A DNA stretch of 64,000 bases from Pseudomonadota bacterium (lineage in GTDB: Bacteria; Pseudomonadota; Alphaproteobacteria; Rhodobacterales; Rhodobacteraceae). The stretch spans positions 1 through 64,000 of the forward strand of contig JAFEFU010000023.1 in NCBI GenBank assembly GCA_018240425.1, read 5' to 3'. The notes beneath the pieces were generated by a model. That model made no database searches. It was not told where the DNA came from and saw only the letters and a list, made by a program, of their open reading frames with translations. Made by a program: the position numbers and the translations under genes. Positions 18,142-27,118 of this stretch are shown here, piece by piece. The stretch's first letter is position 1. Every line of letters begins with the position of its first letter.

Positions 18142-19300
18142 CAAAGCTTCTCGGGGCGGGGTCGATGACCACGACCTGCCCATTCTGGATCTGGGCGACG
18201 GCAAGGCCGCGCTCGTTGGTGCCGTCGGGGCGCAGGCGGAAGACGCCGTTCACCCCGGCAAAGCCCGCCGGCTGGGTCAGGGAGGCCGCCGAGAAGGGAT
18301 CGCTGCGCCCGGACTTGACCAGCGCCGCCACCGCGGCGATGCCGTCATAGGCGAGGCCGGCGATCGGATGCGGCGACTGGCCGTAGGCGGCGGCGTAGCG
18401 GCTCTGGAACTGGGCGCTCAGGCCGGGATCGGGCAGGGCGAACCAGCCGCCCTGCAGGCCGGGCAGGGCCAGGGTCGCCGACGGGATGTCCCAGCGGGTC
18501 AGGCCGATATACTGGATCGCCGACGGGCCCAGCCCCTGCTCGGGCAGAAGCTGCGCCAGCAGCGGAAGCGCCCCGGCGCTGTCGGCGGTCAGCATCATCG
18601 AGCTGGCGCCGGTCGACTGCGCGGTCGAGACGATGGTCGGCACCGCGGCCGTGACGCCCGGGCCGGTGAAATCGTAGGGCACGGTGCCGACGATGCGCGC
18701 GCCCGTGCTGGCGGCGGCAGTCTCGATCGCGCGCTGGCCGAGGTCGCCCTGCGGGGTCTTGTCATGGACGATGAGGATGTTGCCCTTGCCGGCCCGCGCC
18801 GCATAGGCGGTCAGCCGGCGCGCGGTGTTCTGGAAGGTCTGGCCGAGGACGAAGACATTGCCTCCGGCCACGTCGGTGTTGTTCGAGAAGGACAGGACAT
18901 TCAGGCCCTTGCCCCTGACCGCCAGCCCGGCAGCATTGGCCGAATCGCCGAAGACCGGCCCGAGGATGATGACCGCGCCCTCGTCTGCGGCCTGGGTCGC
19001 CATCTGCGCGGCGAGCGTCGGGTCGGACCCGGCATTGTAGACGCGCAGGTCGATCTTGACGCTGCCCGCGACATCGGCCACCGCCATGTCGGCCGCCTGT
19101 TTCAGCCCGCGCGCCAGGGTCTCGTCCCCGGCATTGCCGCTGCCCGAGGGCAGGAGAAGCGCCACCGGAACCGGCTTCGAGCGGTCGAAGGCCGGACCCG
19201 AGCCGCCGTTGGGCATCGGGCCGCAGCCGAACAGGACCAGCGCCGCGGCCAGGGCTGCGCTTTTCGCGGCCTTGCGGCAAAGGGGGAAAACAGACACCAT
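18125..19300 (-). CDS. LpoA-like penicillin-binding protein activator lipoprotein
   Basis: A 391-residue lipoprotein with a signal peptide ending in the lipobox LFGC, then a periplasmic-binding-protein-like fold (VPVALLLPSGSGNAGDETLA near the start; AVIILGPVFGDSANAAGLAV in the middle). This matches the Peripla_BP_6/LppC family annotated as penicillin-binding protein activators. Gene context agrees: as in Escherichia coli, the lpoA-like gene is divergent from rsmI and close to yraN. In E. coli LpoA stimulates PBP1A from the outer membrane; whether this homologue does so is inference. The second ATG (19298-19300) is preferred because GAGG lies seven bases upstream; an ATG six bases earlier is too close to it. 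Confidence 0.85.
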   Translation of the reverse strand: MVSVFPLCRKAAKSAALAAALVLFGCGPMPNGGSGPAFDRSKPVPVALLLPSGSGNAGDETLARGLKQAADMAVADVAGSVKIDLRVYNAGSDPTLAAQMATQAADEGAVIILGPVFGDSANAAGLAVRGKGLNVLSFSNNTDVAGGNVFVLGQTFQNTARRLTAYAARAGKGNILIVHDKTPQGDLGQRAIETAAASTGARIVGTVPYDFTGPGVTAAVPTIVSTAQSTGASSMMLTADSAGALPLLAQLLPEQGLGPSAIQYIGLTRWDIPSATLALPGLQGGWFALPDPGLSAQFQSRYAAAYGQSPHPIAGLAYDGIAAVAALVKSGRSDPFSAASLTQPAGFAGVNGVFRLRPDGTNERGLAVAQIQNGQVVVIDPAPRSFGGAGF

Positions 19301-19391
19301 GAACATACCTCATCCGGTCACGCTGCGAACATCGGCAACCGTAAGCGGTTCGGGGGGCGAAGTAAACGCATCTGCGGCGAAGGAGAGGCGC
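19301..19391. promoter_or_regulatory. Divergent promoter region between the LpoA-like gene and rsmI
   Basis: If rsmI starts at the TTG at 19392, this 91-base stretch is non-coding. It is visibly richer in A/T than the flanking genes and should hold both promoters. I do not see a convincing -35/-10 pair. Confidence 0.4.
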
Positions 19392-20267
19392 TTGGCCTGG
19401 CCCGTCAACAGTCCGGCCCGGCCCACACCCGGCCTATATTTCGTGGCGACCCCCATCGGTGCTGCGCGCGACATCACGTTGCGCGGGCTCGATCTTCTGG
19501 CCAGCGCCGACGTGCTGGTGGCCGAGGACACGCGGACGCTCAGGCATCTGATGGACATTCATGGGGTGGCGCTCGGGGGGCGGCCGCTCTGGTCCTACCA
19601 CGACCACAGTGGCGAGGCGGTCCGCCAGCGGGTGCTGGCGGCGCTGGCCGAGGGCGCGGTGGTCGCCTATGCGTCCGAGGCCGGAACGCCCCTGGTGTCC
19701 GATCCGGGCTTTGCCCTCGGCCGCGCGGCCATCGCCGGCGGCCATGCGGTGACGGCGGCGCCCGGCCCCTCGGCGGCCCTGGCGGCGCTGATCGTGTCGG
19801 GCCTGCCGTCCGACCGCTTCCTCTTCGCGGGCTTTCCGCCTTCGGCGGCGCAGGCGCGGCGGACCTGGCTGGGCGAGCTGGCGCAGGAGAGGGCGACCCT
19901 CATCTTCTACGAATCGCCGAACCGTGTTGGTGAAATGTTAAGGGACTGCGCGCAATGCTTCGGCGGAACCCGGCAGGCGGCCGTCTGCCGGGAGCTGACC
20001 AAGAAGTTCGAGGAAACGGTGCGCGGGACATTGCAGGATCTGGCCGATGCCTTCGCCGGGCGCAGCGTCAAGGGCGAAATCGTGGTGCTGGTCGGCGGGG
20101 CGGGCGAAGCCCGGGCCGACGAGGCCGAGGTGCGCGCGGCGCTGGCCAGGGCGCTGGAAGGCATGAAGGTCAAGGAGGCGGCGGCACTGGTCGCCGACAT
20201 GTACGGGCTCTCGCGGCGCGACATCTACCAGATGGCGCTGGCGCTGGGCCGGCCAGGGGGCAACTGA
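19392..20267 (+). CDS. rsmI: 16S rRNA (cytidine1402-2'-O)-methyltransferase RsmI
   Basis: A tetrapyrrole-methylase-fold enzyme of 291 residues. The SAM-binding core is seen in YFVATPIGAARDITLRGLDL and ADVLVAEDTRTLRHLMD near the N-terminus, then PLVSDPGFALGRAAI, AAPGPSAALAALIVSGLPSD, FYESPNRV and CRELTKKFEETVRG, all RsmI landmarks. It 2'-O-methylates C1402 in the 30S decoding centre. The start is called at TTG 19392 because a strong AAGGAGAGG lies just upstream and the protein then opens directly before the conserved core; the earlier ATG (19299) would add 31 unconserved residues and overlap the divergent start codon. The stop overlaps the yraN start by one base. Confidence 0.93.
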   Translation: MAWPVNSPARPTPGLYFVATPIGAARDITLRGLDLLASADVLVAEDTRTLRHLMDIHGVALGGRPLWSYHDHSGEAVRQRVLAALAEGAVVAYASEAGTPLVSDPGFALGRAAIAGGHAVTAAPGPSAALAALIVSGLPSDRFLFAGFPPSAAQARRTWLGELAQERATLIFYESPNRVGEMLRDCAQCFGGTRQAAVCRELTKKFEETVRGTLQDLADAFAGRSVKGEIVVLVGGAGEARADEAEVRAALARALEGMKVKEAAALVADMYGLSRRDIYQMALALGRPGGN

Positions 20268-20620
20268 TGTCGGGGGCCCTGTCCTACCACAGCGGCCTCG
20301 CCGCCGAGGCCCAGGTCGAGGGGCGCTATCTCGCCGCCGGCCGGACCCTCGCCGCCCGGCGCTGGCGCGGCCCGTCGGGCGAGATCGACCTGATCCTGCG
20401 CGAAGGGAAGACGGTCGTCTTCGTCGAGGTGAAGCGCGCCGAAAGCTTCGCCCGCGCCGCCGAACGGCTGACCCGCCGGCAGATGCAGCGCATCTGGAAC
20501 GCGGCCAGCGAATTCCTTGCGGGCGAGCCCGCCGGCCAGGACACGCCGGTGCGCTTCGACGTGGCGCTGGTGGACGGGCGGGGGCGGATCGACATCGTCG
20601 AGAACGCGCTGGACTTCTGA
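20267..20620 (+). CDS. YraN family (UPF0102) nuclease-fold protein
   Basis: A 117-residue protein with the restriction-endonuclease-like core of UPF0102/Yra[21 protein letters not shown] at the N-terminus, then [20 protein letters not shown] with the family's G-E-I-D-L-I and a following E-V-K. These are the presumed catalytic Asp/Glu/Lys positions. The biochemical role is not established. It starts one base inside the rsmI stop (TGATG), so the two are coupled; yraN beside rsmI is a widely conserved arrangement. Confidence 0.93.
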   Translation: MSGALSYHSGLAAEAQVEGRYLAAGRTLAARRWRGPSGEIDLILREGKTVVFVEVKRAESFARAAERLTRRQMQRIWNAASEFLAGEPAGQDTPVRFDVALVDGRGRIDIVENALDF

Positions 20621-20681
20621 GCGGGATTGCATCCGCCCGCGGGCTGCGCCATCACTTCGGCCTGACCGGACGGAGGTGGCC

Positions 20682-21632
20682 GTGGCGCTGAAAGTGGCAT
20701 TGCAGATGGACCCGATCGGTCCGATCAACATCGACGCGGATTCGACCTTCCGCATCGCGCTCGAGGCGCAGGCGCGCGGGCACGAGCTTTTCTATTACAC
20801 GCCCGACCGGCTGAGCTACCGCGAGGGGCGGATCATGGCGCGCGGCTGGCCGCTGACCGTCCGGCGCGAGAAGGGCAATCACTACACGCTGGGGGCCGAG
20901 GCCGAGGTCGACCTGGCCGACTGGGATGTGGTCTGGCTGCGCCAGGATCCGCCCTTCGACATGGGCTATATCACCACCACGCACCTTCTTGACCGGATCC
21001 ACCCGCGGACGCTGGTGGTCAACGACCCGTTCTGGGTGCGCAACTATCCCGAAAAGCTGCTGGTCCTCGACTTCCCCCACCTGACGCCGCCGACGCTGGT
21101 GGCGCGCGACCTGGCGACGATCCGCGACTTCAAGCACCGCCACGGCGACATCATCCTCAAGCCGCTTTACGGAAACGGCGGGGCGGGCGTGTTCCGGCTG
21201 GACCCGCAGGACCGCAACCTCAACGCGCTGCACGAACTGTTCGCCGGCATCAACCGCGAGCCGCTGATCGCGCAGAAATTCGTTCCCGCCGTGGTCAGGG
21301 GCGACAAGCGCATCATCCTGGTCGACGGCGAGCCGGTGGGCGCCATCAACCGGGTGCCGCCCGACGGCGAGACCCGCTCGAACCTCCATATCGGCGGACG
21401 GGCGGAAAAGGTCGAACTCACCGCGCGAGATCGCGAGATCTGCGCGGCGATCGGCCCGACCTTGCGCGACAAGGGCCAGATCTTCGTCGGCATCGACGTG
21501 ATCGGCGACTGGCTGACCGAGATCAACGTGACCTCGCCCACCGGCATCCAGGAGCTGGAGCGGTTCGACGGAACCAATGCGGCGGCGAAGATCTGGGACG
21601 CGATCGAGGCCCGCCGCAGCAAGGCCGCCTGA
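20682..21632 (+). CDS. gshB: Glutathione synthetase
   Basis: A 316-residue ATP-grasp ligase. Motifs include [20 protein letters not shown] at the N-terminus, the substrate-binding region [19 protein letters not shown], the glycine-rich loop [16 protein letters not shown], and [16 protein letters not shown] near the end, all characteristic of GshB. It joins glycine to gamma-glutamylcysteine in the cytoplasm. The start is GTG at 20682-20684, preceded by CGGAGG at five bases, and gives the normal family N-terminus. It sits 61 bases after yraN and is convergent with comM, with only 17 bases between stops. Confidence 0.97.
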   Translation: MALKVALQMDPIGPINIDADSTFRIALEAQARGHELFYYTPDRLSYREGRIMARGWPLTVRREKGNHYTLGAEAEVDLADWDVVWLRQDPPFDMGYITTTHLLDRIHPRTLVVNDPFWVRNYPEKLLVLDFPHLTPPTLVARDLATIRDFKHRHGDIILKPLYGNGGAGVFRLDPQDRNLNALHELFAGINREPLIAQKFVPAVVRGDKRIILVDGEPVGAINRVPPDGETRSNLHIGGRAEKVELTARDREICAAIGPTLRDKGQIFVGIDVIGDWLTEINVTSPTGIQELERFDGTNAAAKIWDAIEARRSKAA

Positions 21633-21649
21633 CCGCGACGGCCCCTGAC

Positions 21650-23164
21650 CTACGGTCCGGCCGGCTGGCTGAGCCGGTAGCCCACCGCCTCGGCGACATG
21701 GGGCTTGCGCACGCCCTCCGAACCGGCAAGGTCGGCGATGGTGCGCGCCACCCGCAAGACCCGGTGATAGCCGCGCGCCGACAGGCCGAAGCGTTCGGCC
21801 ACGGTGGCGAGGAGCGCCCGGCCCTCGGTGTCGGGCGCGGCCACGTCCTCCAGAAGCCGGCCCTCGGCATCGGCGTTGACCCGCGCCTCGGGGTGGCGGG
21901 CGAAGCGCGCGGACTGGGCGGCGCGGGCCCGGGCCACGCGCTCGGCCACGGTCGCCGAGGAGTCGCCGTCCTCGGGCAGGTCGAGATCGCGGTAGGCGAC
22001 CGGCGGCACGTCGACCCGCAGGTCGATGCGGTCCATCAGCGGCCCCGAGATGCGGCCCATGTAGTCGTCCCCGCACAGGGGCGCCTTGCCGCAGGCGCGG
22101 CCGGGGTCGGTCAGGTAGCCGCACTTGCAGGGGTTGGCGGCGGCGACGAGGAGGAAGCGGCAGGGATAGCGGACATGGGCATTGGCCCGCGCCACCACGA
22201 CCTCGCCGGTCTCGATCGGCTGGCGCAGGGTTTCGAGGACCGCGCGGGGAAATTCGGGGAACTCGTCCAGAAACAGGACGCCGTTGTGCGCAAGGCTGAT
22301 CTCACCCGGCTTCGCCCCCCGCCCGCCGCCGACGATCGCCGCCATCGAGGCGGTGTGGTGGGGTTCGCGGAAGGGCCGGTCGCGGCTGATGCCGCCTTCG
22401 TCAAGCAGCCCCGACAGCGAATGGACCATCGAGGTCTCCAGCGCCTCGGCCGCGGTCAGGGGCGGCAGGATGCCGGGAATGCGGGCGGCCAGCATCGACT
22501 TGCCCGATCCGGGCGTGCCGACCATCAGCAGGTGGTGACGCCCCGCCGCGGCGATCTCGAGCGCGCGCTTGGCGCGTTCCTGACCCTTCACGTCGCGCAG
22601 GTCGCGGCCGCCCCGGTCGCGCACGATCTCGCCGGGACTGGCGGGATTGAGGGGCGACTGGCCGGTGAAGTGGCGCAGGACATCGCCCAGCGAGGCCGCG
22701 CCGAAGACCGAGGCCGCGCCGACCCAGGCGGCCTCGGGGCCCGAGGCGCGGGGGCAGAGCAGCGCCTTCTCCTCGCCCGCCGCCGCCATCGCCGCGGGCA
22801 GGGCGCCAGCCACCGCCACCAGCTGGCCGTCGAGCGACAGTTCCCCGAGCGAGACCGTCGCCTCGACCTCATCGCGCGGCAGGATGTCGATGGCGGCGAG
22901 AAGCGCCAGCGCGATCGGCAGGTCGAAGTGCGAGCCTTCCTTGGGCAGGTCGGCGGGCGACAGGTTGACGGTGATGCGCCGCGAGGGCAGGGCCACCGAC
23001 AGCGCGTTCAGCGCCGCGCGCACCCGGTCGCGGGCCTCGCTGACCGCCTTGTCGGGCAGGCCCACGACCGAGAAGGCCGGCATCCCCGGCGCCACCGCGC
23101 ACTGGACCTCGACGATGCGGGCCTCGATCCCCTCGAACGCCACGGTATAGGTGCGCGCGACCAT
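21650..23164 (-). CDS. YifB/ComM family Mg chelatase-like AAA+ ATPase
   Basis: A 504-residue protein. An N-terminal ChlI-type/Lon-protease-like domain (IEARIVEVQCAVAPGMPAFS, then LPSRRITVNLSPADLPKEGS) is followed by an AAA+ domain with Walker A VGTPGSGKSMLAARIPG, Walker B NGVLFLDEFPEF and a zinc-finger-like C-x-C-G...C segment (ANPCKCGYLTDPGRACG). Homologues called ComM act as branch-migration helicases in natural transformation. The ATG at 23162-23164 gives the standard MVARTYTVAFEG start. It is convergent with gshB. Confidence 0.93.
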   Translation of the reverse strand: MVARTYTVAFEGIEARIVEVQCAVAPGMPAFSVVGLPDKAVSEARDRVRAALNALSVALPSRRITVNLSPADLPKEGSHFDLPIALALLAAIDILPRDEVEATVSLGELSLDGQLVAVAGALPAAMAAAGEEKALLCPRASGPEAAWVGAASVFGAASLGDVLRHFTGQSPLNPASPGEIVRDRGGRDLRDVKGQERAKRALEIAAAGRHHLLMVGTPGSGKSMLAARIPGILPPLTAAEALETSMVHSLSGLLDEGGISRDRPFREPHHTASMAAIVGGGRGAKPGEISLAHNGVLFLDEFPEFPRAVLETLRQPIETGEVVVARANAHVRYPCRFLLVAAANPCKCGYLTDPGRACGKAPLCGDDYMGRISGPLMDRIDLRVDVPPVAYRDLDLPEDGDSSATVAERVARARAAQSARFARHPEARVNADAEGRLLEDVAAPDTEGRALLATVAERFGLSARGYHRVLRVARTIADLAGSEGVRKPHVAEAVGYRLSQPAGP

Positions 23165-23251
23165 GCGCCCGGAACTCCCCGCCCGGCCCCTTGCCGGATG
23201 GTTAACGGCTAGGGCCAAGGGGTTTAGGAAAGGTTAACGTGTCCGCAAGGG

Positions 23252-24124
23252 TCAGGCGGCCCGCACCATCTCCATGAACTTCGGCCAGGCTTCAGGGTCG
23301 TGCAGGGTCTTGTCGCGGCAGAAGGGGTTGCAGAAGCCCCAGACCCGGCCGTCCATCTTCAGGAAATCGGTGGCCGGCTGGCCGGAATAGGGGCAGGTGT
23401 TGTTGACCGAAGGGCCCTGCGCCACCGCTGCGGCCTTCGGCGCCGGGCCGGGCCAGGGCCGCTCGGCGTAGGGCTTGGCATAGCTCGGCTGTTCCAGGTT
23501 CTCGGCCTTGCCCATCGCCCGCCAGCGGCGGAAGGCCGGGTCGGCAAGGTGGGCCGCGACATAGGCCCGCGCCGCCGGTCCGACCGGCAGGTTGTAGGTG
23601 GCGATGCGGGTGGCGACCGGGGCAAAGAAGGCGTCTGCCGCCGAATAGCCGCCGAACAGCCAGGGTCCGCCCGCGCCGAAACGGTCGCGGGCCCGGGCCC
23701 AGATCGCCTCGATCCGCGCCAGATCGGCCAGCACCTCGGGCCGGGGGGCGCTGTCCTGATAGCTTTTCAGCAGGTTCATCGCGCAATCGTTGCGCAGGTC
23801 GCGAAAGCCCGCGTGCATCTCGGCCACCATGTAGCGCGCCATCGCCCGGGCGGCGGGGTCGGCGGGCCACAGCCCGGCCTCGGGGTGGCGTTCGGCCAGC
23901 GTTTCGAGGATGGCGATGCTCTCGCCCACCACCTCGCCCTCGGGCGTGCGGATCGCCGGAACCTGCCGGGCCGGGGCGAAGTCGGACAGGAGCCGCCGCA
24001 GGTCGTCGGTGAACAGGATGCCGGTCCTGACCCGGACCGGGATGCCGAACCTCTCGAACAGCAGCCAGCCGCGCAGCGACCAGCTGGAATAGCTGCGGTC
24101 GCCGATGGCAAGGTCGTAGGTCAT
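23252..24124 (-). CDS. Glutathione S-transferase-like protein with a C-terminal cysteine-rich (YHS/TRASH-like) tail
   Basis: A 290-residue protein. Residues 1-80 are a thioredoxin-fold GST N-domain (SYSSWSLRGWLLFERFGIPV; the conserved ESIAILETLAERHPE matches the E-S-x-A-I gamma-glutamyl-binding motif). Residues 90-215 are the helical GST C-domain. A proline/alanine linker then leads to about 50 residues with TCPYSGQPATDF and GFCNPFCRDKTLHDPEAWPK, four cysteines spaced like a small treble-clef metal site. Typical GSTs end near 210-220 residues, so this tail is an added domain. It may bind a metal or protect thiols; this is inference. It is divergent from coaBC. Confidence 0.85.
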   Translation of the reverse strand: MTYDLAIGDRSYSSWSLRGWLLFERFGIPVRVRTGILFTDDLRRLLSDFAPARQVPAIRTPEGEVVGESIAILETLAERHPEAGLWPADPAARAMARYMVAEMHAGFRDLRNDCAMNLLKSYQDSAPRPEVLADLARIEAIWARARDRFGAGGPWLFGGYSAADAFFAPVATRIATYNLPVGPAARAYVAAHLADPAFRRWRAMGKAENLEQPSYAKPYAERPWPGPAPKAAAVAQGPSVNNTCPYSGQPATDFLKMDGRVWGFCNPFCRDKTLHDPEAWPKFMEMVRAA

Positions 24125-24207
24125 GGGATGCTCCTCGGTGGGCGGGCAGGATGCATTCGGTCTAGCTGCGGCGGCGCCATGATGCACGTTGACATTCGTG
24201 CGCCACC

Positions 24208-24226
24208 TCATCACCGATCGTGATGA
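24208..24226. promoter_or_regulatory. Inverted repeat in the GST/coaBC divergent promoter region
   Basis: TCATCAC (24208-24214) and GTGATGA (24220-24226) form a perfect seven-base inverted repeat with a five-base spacer, as expected for a dimeric regulator. It lies 84 bases before the GST start and 71 before the coaBC start. The regulator is unknown. Confidence 0.45.
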
Positions 24227-24296
24227 TTGCCGCCCATTGTCAAGGGGTGCCGCCGCCCCTAATGCTTGGCCCGTGGCCGGAACGAAAGGGCGGCGG

Positions 24297-25493
24297 ATGC
24301 TGGCGGGCAAGCGCATTCTTCTCATCATCGGCGGCGGCATCGCCGCCTACAAGGCGCTGGAGCTGATCCGCCGGCTGAAGGAGCGCGGCGCAGGGGTCAC
24401 GCCGGTCCTGACCCGCGCCGCCGAGGAATTCGTCTCCCCCCTGTCGGCGGGGGCGCTGGCCGGGGTCAGGGCCTACCGTCACCTGTTCGACCTGACCGAC
24501 GAGGCCGAGATGGGCCATATCGAACTGTCGCGCGCCGCCGACCTTCTGGTCGTCGCGCCGGCGACTGCCGATCTTCTGGCCAAGATGGCGGGGGGGCACG
24601 CCGACGACCTGGCCTCGACGCTTCTTCTGGCCACCGACAAGCGGGTGCTGGTCGCGCCGGCGATGAACGTGCGGATGTGGCTGCATCCGGCGACGCAGCG
24701 CAATATCGCGACGCTCAGGGCCGACGGCGTCCTCTTTGCCGGGCCGAACGAGGGCGACATGGCCTGCGGCGAGTTCGGGCCGGGCCGCATGGCCGAGCCC
24801 TTGGAGATCGTCGCGGCGGTCGAGGCGGCCCTGGGCGGGGGGCCGCTTGCCGGGCGGCATGTGATCGTCACGTCGGGACCGACGCATGAACCCATCGACC
24901 CGGTGCGCTACATCGCCAACCGCTCGTCCGGGGCGCAGGGGAGGGCGCTGGCCGCGGCGCTGCGCGATCTCGGCGCGCGCGTGACCTTCGTCACCGGCCC
25001 GGCCAGCGTGCCGCCACCGCCGGGCATTTCGGTGGTGGCGGTGGAAACGGCGGTCGAGATGGACGAGGCTGTCGCCGCCGCCTTGCCCGCCGACGTGGCG
25101 ATCTTTGCTGCCGCCGTCGCCGACTGGCGGGTGGCGAATGCCCGGGACGCCAAGATCAAGAAGGACGGGTCGGGCAAGCCCCCGGCGCTGACCTTCACCG
25201 AGAACCCCGACATCCTCGCCCGGGTCGCCGGGCTGAAGGCGGGGCGGCCGGCGCTGGTCGTGGGCTTTGCCGCCGAGACCGACGACGTGGTCGCCCATGC
25301 CACCGCCAAGCGGCTGCGCAAGGGCTGCGACTGGATCGTTGCCAACGACGTGCGCCCGGCGACCGGGATCATGGGCGGGGCGGAAAATGCGGTGACGCTG
25401 ATCACCGCCGGGGGCGCCGAGGACTGGCCGCGCCTGCCCAAGGACGAAGTCGCCCGGCGGCTGGCGGCGCGCATCGCCGAAACGCTGGGCTGA
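24297..25493 (+). CDS. coaBC: Bifunctional phosphopantothenoylcysteine decarboxylase / phosphopantothenate-cysteine ligase
   Basis: A 398-residue fusion of the coenzyme A pathway. The CoaC half starts [20 protein letters not shown], has the FMN-binding PAMNVRMW and the substrate flap [15 protein letters not shown] with the catalytic Cys. The CoaB half follows with [32 protein letters not shown] and the KIKK loop. It turns 4'-phosphopantothenate into 4'-phosphopantetheine in the cytoplasm. The ATG at 24297 gives the normal N-terminus; the frame is open further upstream but that part is not conserved. Confidence 0.97.
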   Translation: MLAGKRILLIIGGGIAAYKALELIRRLKERGAGVTPVLTRAAEEFVSPLSAGALAGVRAYRHLFDLTDEAEMGHIELSRAADLLVVAPATADLLAKMAGGHADDLASTLLLATDKRVLVAPAMNVRMWLHPATQRNIATLRADGVLFAGPNEGDMACGEFGPGRMAEPLEIVAAVEAALGGGPLAGRHVIVTSGPTHEPIDPVRYIANRSSGAQGRALAAALRDLGARVTFVTGPASVPPPPGISVVAVETAVEMDEAVAAALPADVAIFAAAVADWRVANARDAKIKKDGSGKPPALTFTENPDILARVAGLKAGRPALVVGFAAETDDVVAHATAKRLRKGCDWIVANDVRPATGIMGGAENAVTLITAGGAEDWPRLPKDEVARRLAARIAETLG

Positions 25494-25503
25494 CGGCTGC
25501 GGC

Positions 25504-25543
25504 AGGAGCCTCCGGCGGGGATATTTGGGCCAGAATGAAAGGG
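25504..25543 (+). repeat. Rhodobacteral-type intergenic repeat element (tail form) between coaBC and dut
   Basis: GC-rich block GGAGCCTCCGGCGGGG followed by ATATTTGGGCCAG and a purine-rich end. The ATATTTGGGCCAG core matches ATATCTGGACCAG at 49352-49364 in 11 of 13 positions. The purine-rich end (AAAGGG, 25538-25543) lies five bases before the dut ATG and may serve as its ribosome site. Confidence 0.65.
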
Positions 25544-25548
25544 CGAAG

Positions 25549-26016
25549 ATGGAGCCGCGGATAAGGGTCATGCGCGAGGACTGGGCCGATCCGGCCGTGG
25601 CGTTGCCGTCCTACGAGACGCCGGGGGCGGCGGGCGCCGACGTGCGCGCCAACCTGCCGCCCGAGGCGCGGGCGGCGGGGATGGCGCTGGCGCCGATGGG
25701 CCGGGCGCTGGTGCCGACCGGGCTTCGCGTCGGGATTCCGGCCGGCTACGAGATTCAGATCCGTCCCCGTTCGGGGCTGGCGCTGAAGCACGGGATAACG
25801 CTTGCGAACGCGCCCGGCACCATCGACAGCGACTATCGCGGCCCGCTCGGGGTGCTCTTGGTCAATCTTGGCGATGCGCCCTTTCACATCGCCCACGGCG
25901 ACCGGATCGCGCAGCTGGTGGTGGCGCCGGTGGTGCGGGCCGGGTTCGAGGCCGCGGCGGAACTGGAGCCGACGGCGCGGGGGGCGGGCGGCTTCGGCTC
26001 GACCGGGCGGCGATGA
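25549..26016 (+). CDS. dut: dUTP diphosphatase
   Basis: A 155-residue trimeric dUTPase. All five motifs are present in order: [55 protein letters not shown] and [11 protein letters not shown]. It removes dUTP and supplies dUMP for thymidylate synthesis. The ATG at 25549 is preferred; AAAGGG lies five bases upstream. A TTG at 25525 is possible but falls inside the repeat element. The stop overlaps the next gene by four bases (ATGA), so the two are coupled. Confidence 0.95.
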   Translation: MEPRIRVMREDWADPAVALPSYETPGAAGADVRANLPPEARAAGMALAPMGRALVPTGLRVGIPAGYEIQIRPRSGLALKHGITLANAPGTIDSDYRGPLGVLLVNLGDAPFHIAHGDRIAQLVVAPVVRAGFEAAAELEPTARGAGGFGSTGRR

Positions 26017-27086
26017 CGGTTCTCGCGCTGGCGGCGGGGTTCCTGGCGCTTGGCCTCATCCTGCGGCTGCCGGGCCGGGTGCTGGCGGCGGGGCTTGCGG
26101 CCCTGTGGCTGGCGGCGCTCTTGGCCAGTGCGCTGTTGCCCGAGGGCGGCGCCCTGCGGGCGGCGGCGGGGGGCGACTGGCGGGCCTGGGCCGCGGCGGG
26201 GCTGGTGGCGGGGGTGGTGGTGCTTTATCGGGCGGGGCTCGGCCGGCTGAAGGCGCGGGCGCGGCCGGTCCCGCCGGCAGCGAAGGCGCCCGCACCCTTC
26301 TCGGCCACCGAGCTTGACCGCTATGCCCGCCATATCGTCCTGCGCGAAGTGGGCGGGCAGGGGCAGAAGCGGCTGAAGGCGGCGCGGGTGCTGGTGGTGG
26401 GCGCGGGTGGCCTCGGATCACCCGCGCTCCTTTACCTTGCGGCGGCGGGGGTCGGGACCATCGGGGTGATCGACGACGACGATGTGTCGAACTCGAACCT
26501 CCAGCGCCAGATCATCCACACCGACACCCGCATCGGCCAGCCCAAGGTCGCTTCGGCGGCCGTCGCGATGCAGGCCCTGAACCCGTTCGTGACCGTCGAT
26601 ACCTGGCAGGAGCGGCTGGACGAGGGCCGGGCGGCGGCGCTGTTTCCGGCCTATGACCTGATCCTCGACGGGTCCGACAATTTCGACACGCGCTATCTGG
26701 TCAACCGGGCAGCGGTGGCGGCGGGCAAGCCGCTGGTCGCGGCGGCGATCACCCAGTGGGAAGGGCAGATCGGCCTTTACCACCCCGCCGGCGGCGGGCC
26801 CTGCTACGAATGCCTGTTTCCCGAACGCCCAGAACCGGGCCTTGCGCCCTCGTGCGCCGAGGCCGGCGTCATCGCGCCCTTGCCGGGCGTCGTGGGGTCG
26901 ATGATGGCGCTCGAGGCGGTCAAGCACCTGACCGGCGCGGGCGAAACATTGAAGGGCCGGCTCCTGATCTATGACGGGCTTTGGGGCGAGACGCGGATCA
27001 TCGCCGCCGCCCGCCGCCCCGGCTGCGCGGCCTGCGGCGGCCCGCACGCCGGCGGGGTGCTGGACAGCGCCGGCGACGGCGCATAA
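26013..27086 (+). CDS. MoeB/HesA/ThiF-type adenylyltransferase with N-terminal membrane segments
   Basis: A 357-residue protein. Residues 1-75 contain two or three hydrophobic spans and a basic RLKARARP segment; residues 95-350 are an E1-like adenylyltransferase. Seen there are [20 protein letters not shown], the dinucleotide-type [47 protein letters not shown], zinc cysteines in C-Y-E-C and C-A-A-C, and the conserved Cys in [14 protein letters not shown]. MoeB activates the MoaD C-terminus for molybdopterin synthesis, ThiF activates ThiS; sequence alone does not decide. Cytosolic MoeB lacks membrane spans, so this one is probably tethered to the inner membrane. It overlaps dut by four bases. 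Confidence 0.88.
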   Translation: MTVLALAAGFLALGLILRLPGRVLAAGLAALWLAALLASALLPEGGALRAAAGGDWRAWAAAGLVAGVVVLYRAGLGRLKARARPVPPAAKAPAPFSATELDRYARHIVLREVGGQGQKRLKAARVLVVGAGGLGSPALLYLAAAGVGTIGVIDDDDVSNSNLQRQIIHTDTRIGQPKVASAAVAMQALNPFVTVDTWQERLDEGRAAALFPAYDLILDGSDNFDTRYLVNRAAVAAGKPLVAAAITQWEGQIGLYHPAGGGPCYECLFPERPEPGLAPSCAEAGVIAPLPGVVGSMMALEAVKHLTGAGETLKGRLLIYDGLWGETRIIAAARRPGCAACGGPHAGGVLDSAGDGA

Positions 27087-27118
27087 CGTGCGCGCCAGTC
27101 TGTGACAGGAGCCGTTCC

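Noticed and set aside
18125..18204. An 80-base overlap of glnD with the LpoA-like gene
   Set aside because: It depends on an upstream ATG that adds non-conserved residues. A GTG at 18141 leaves an overlap of only 17 bases.
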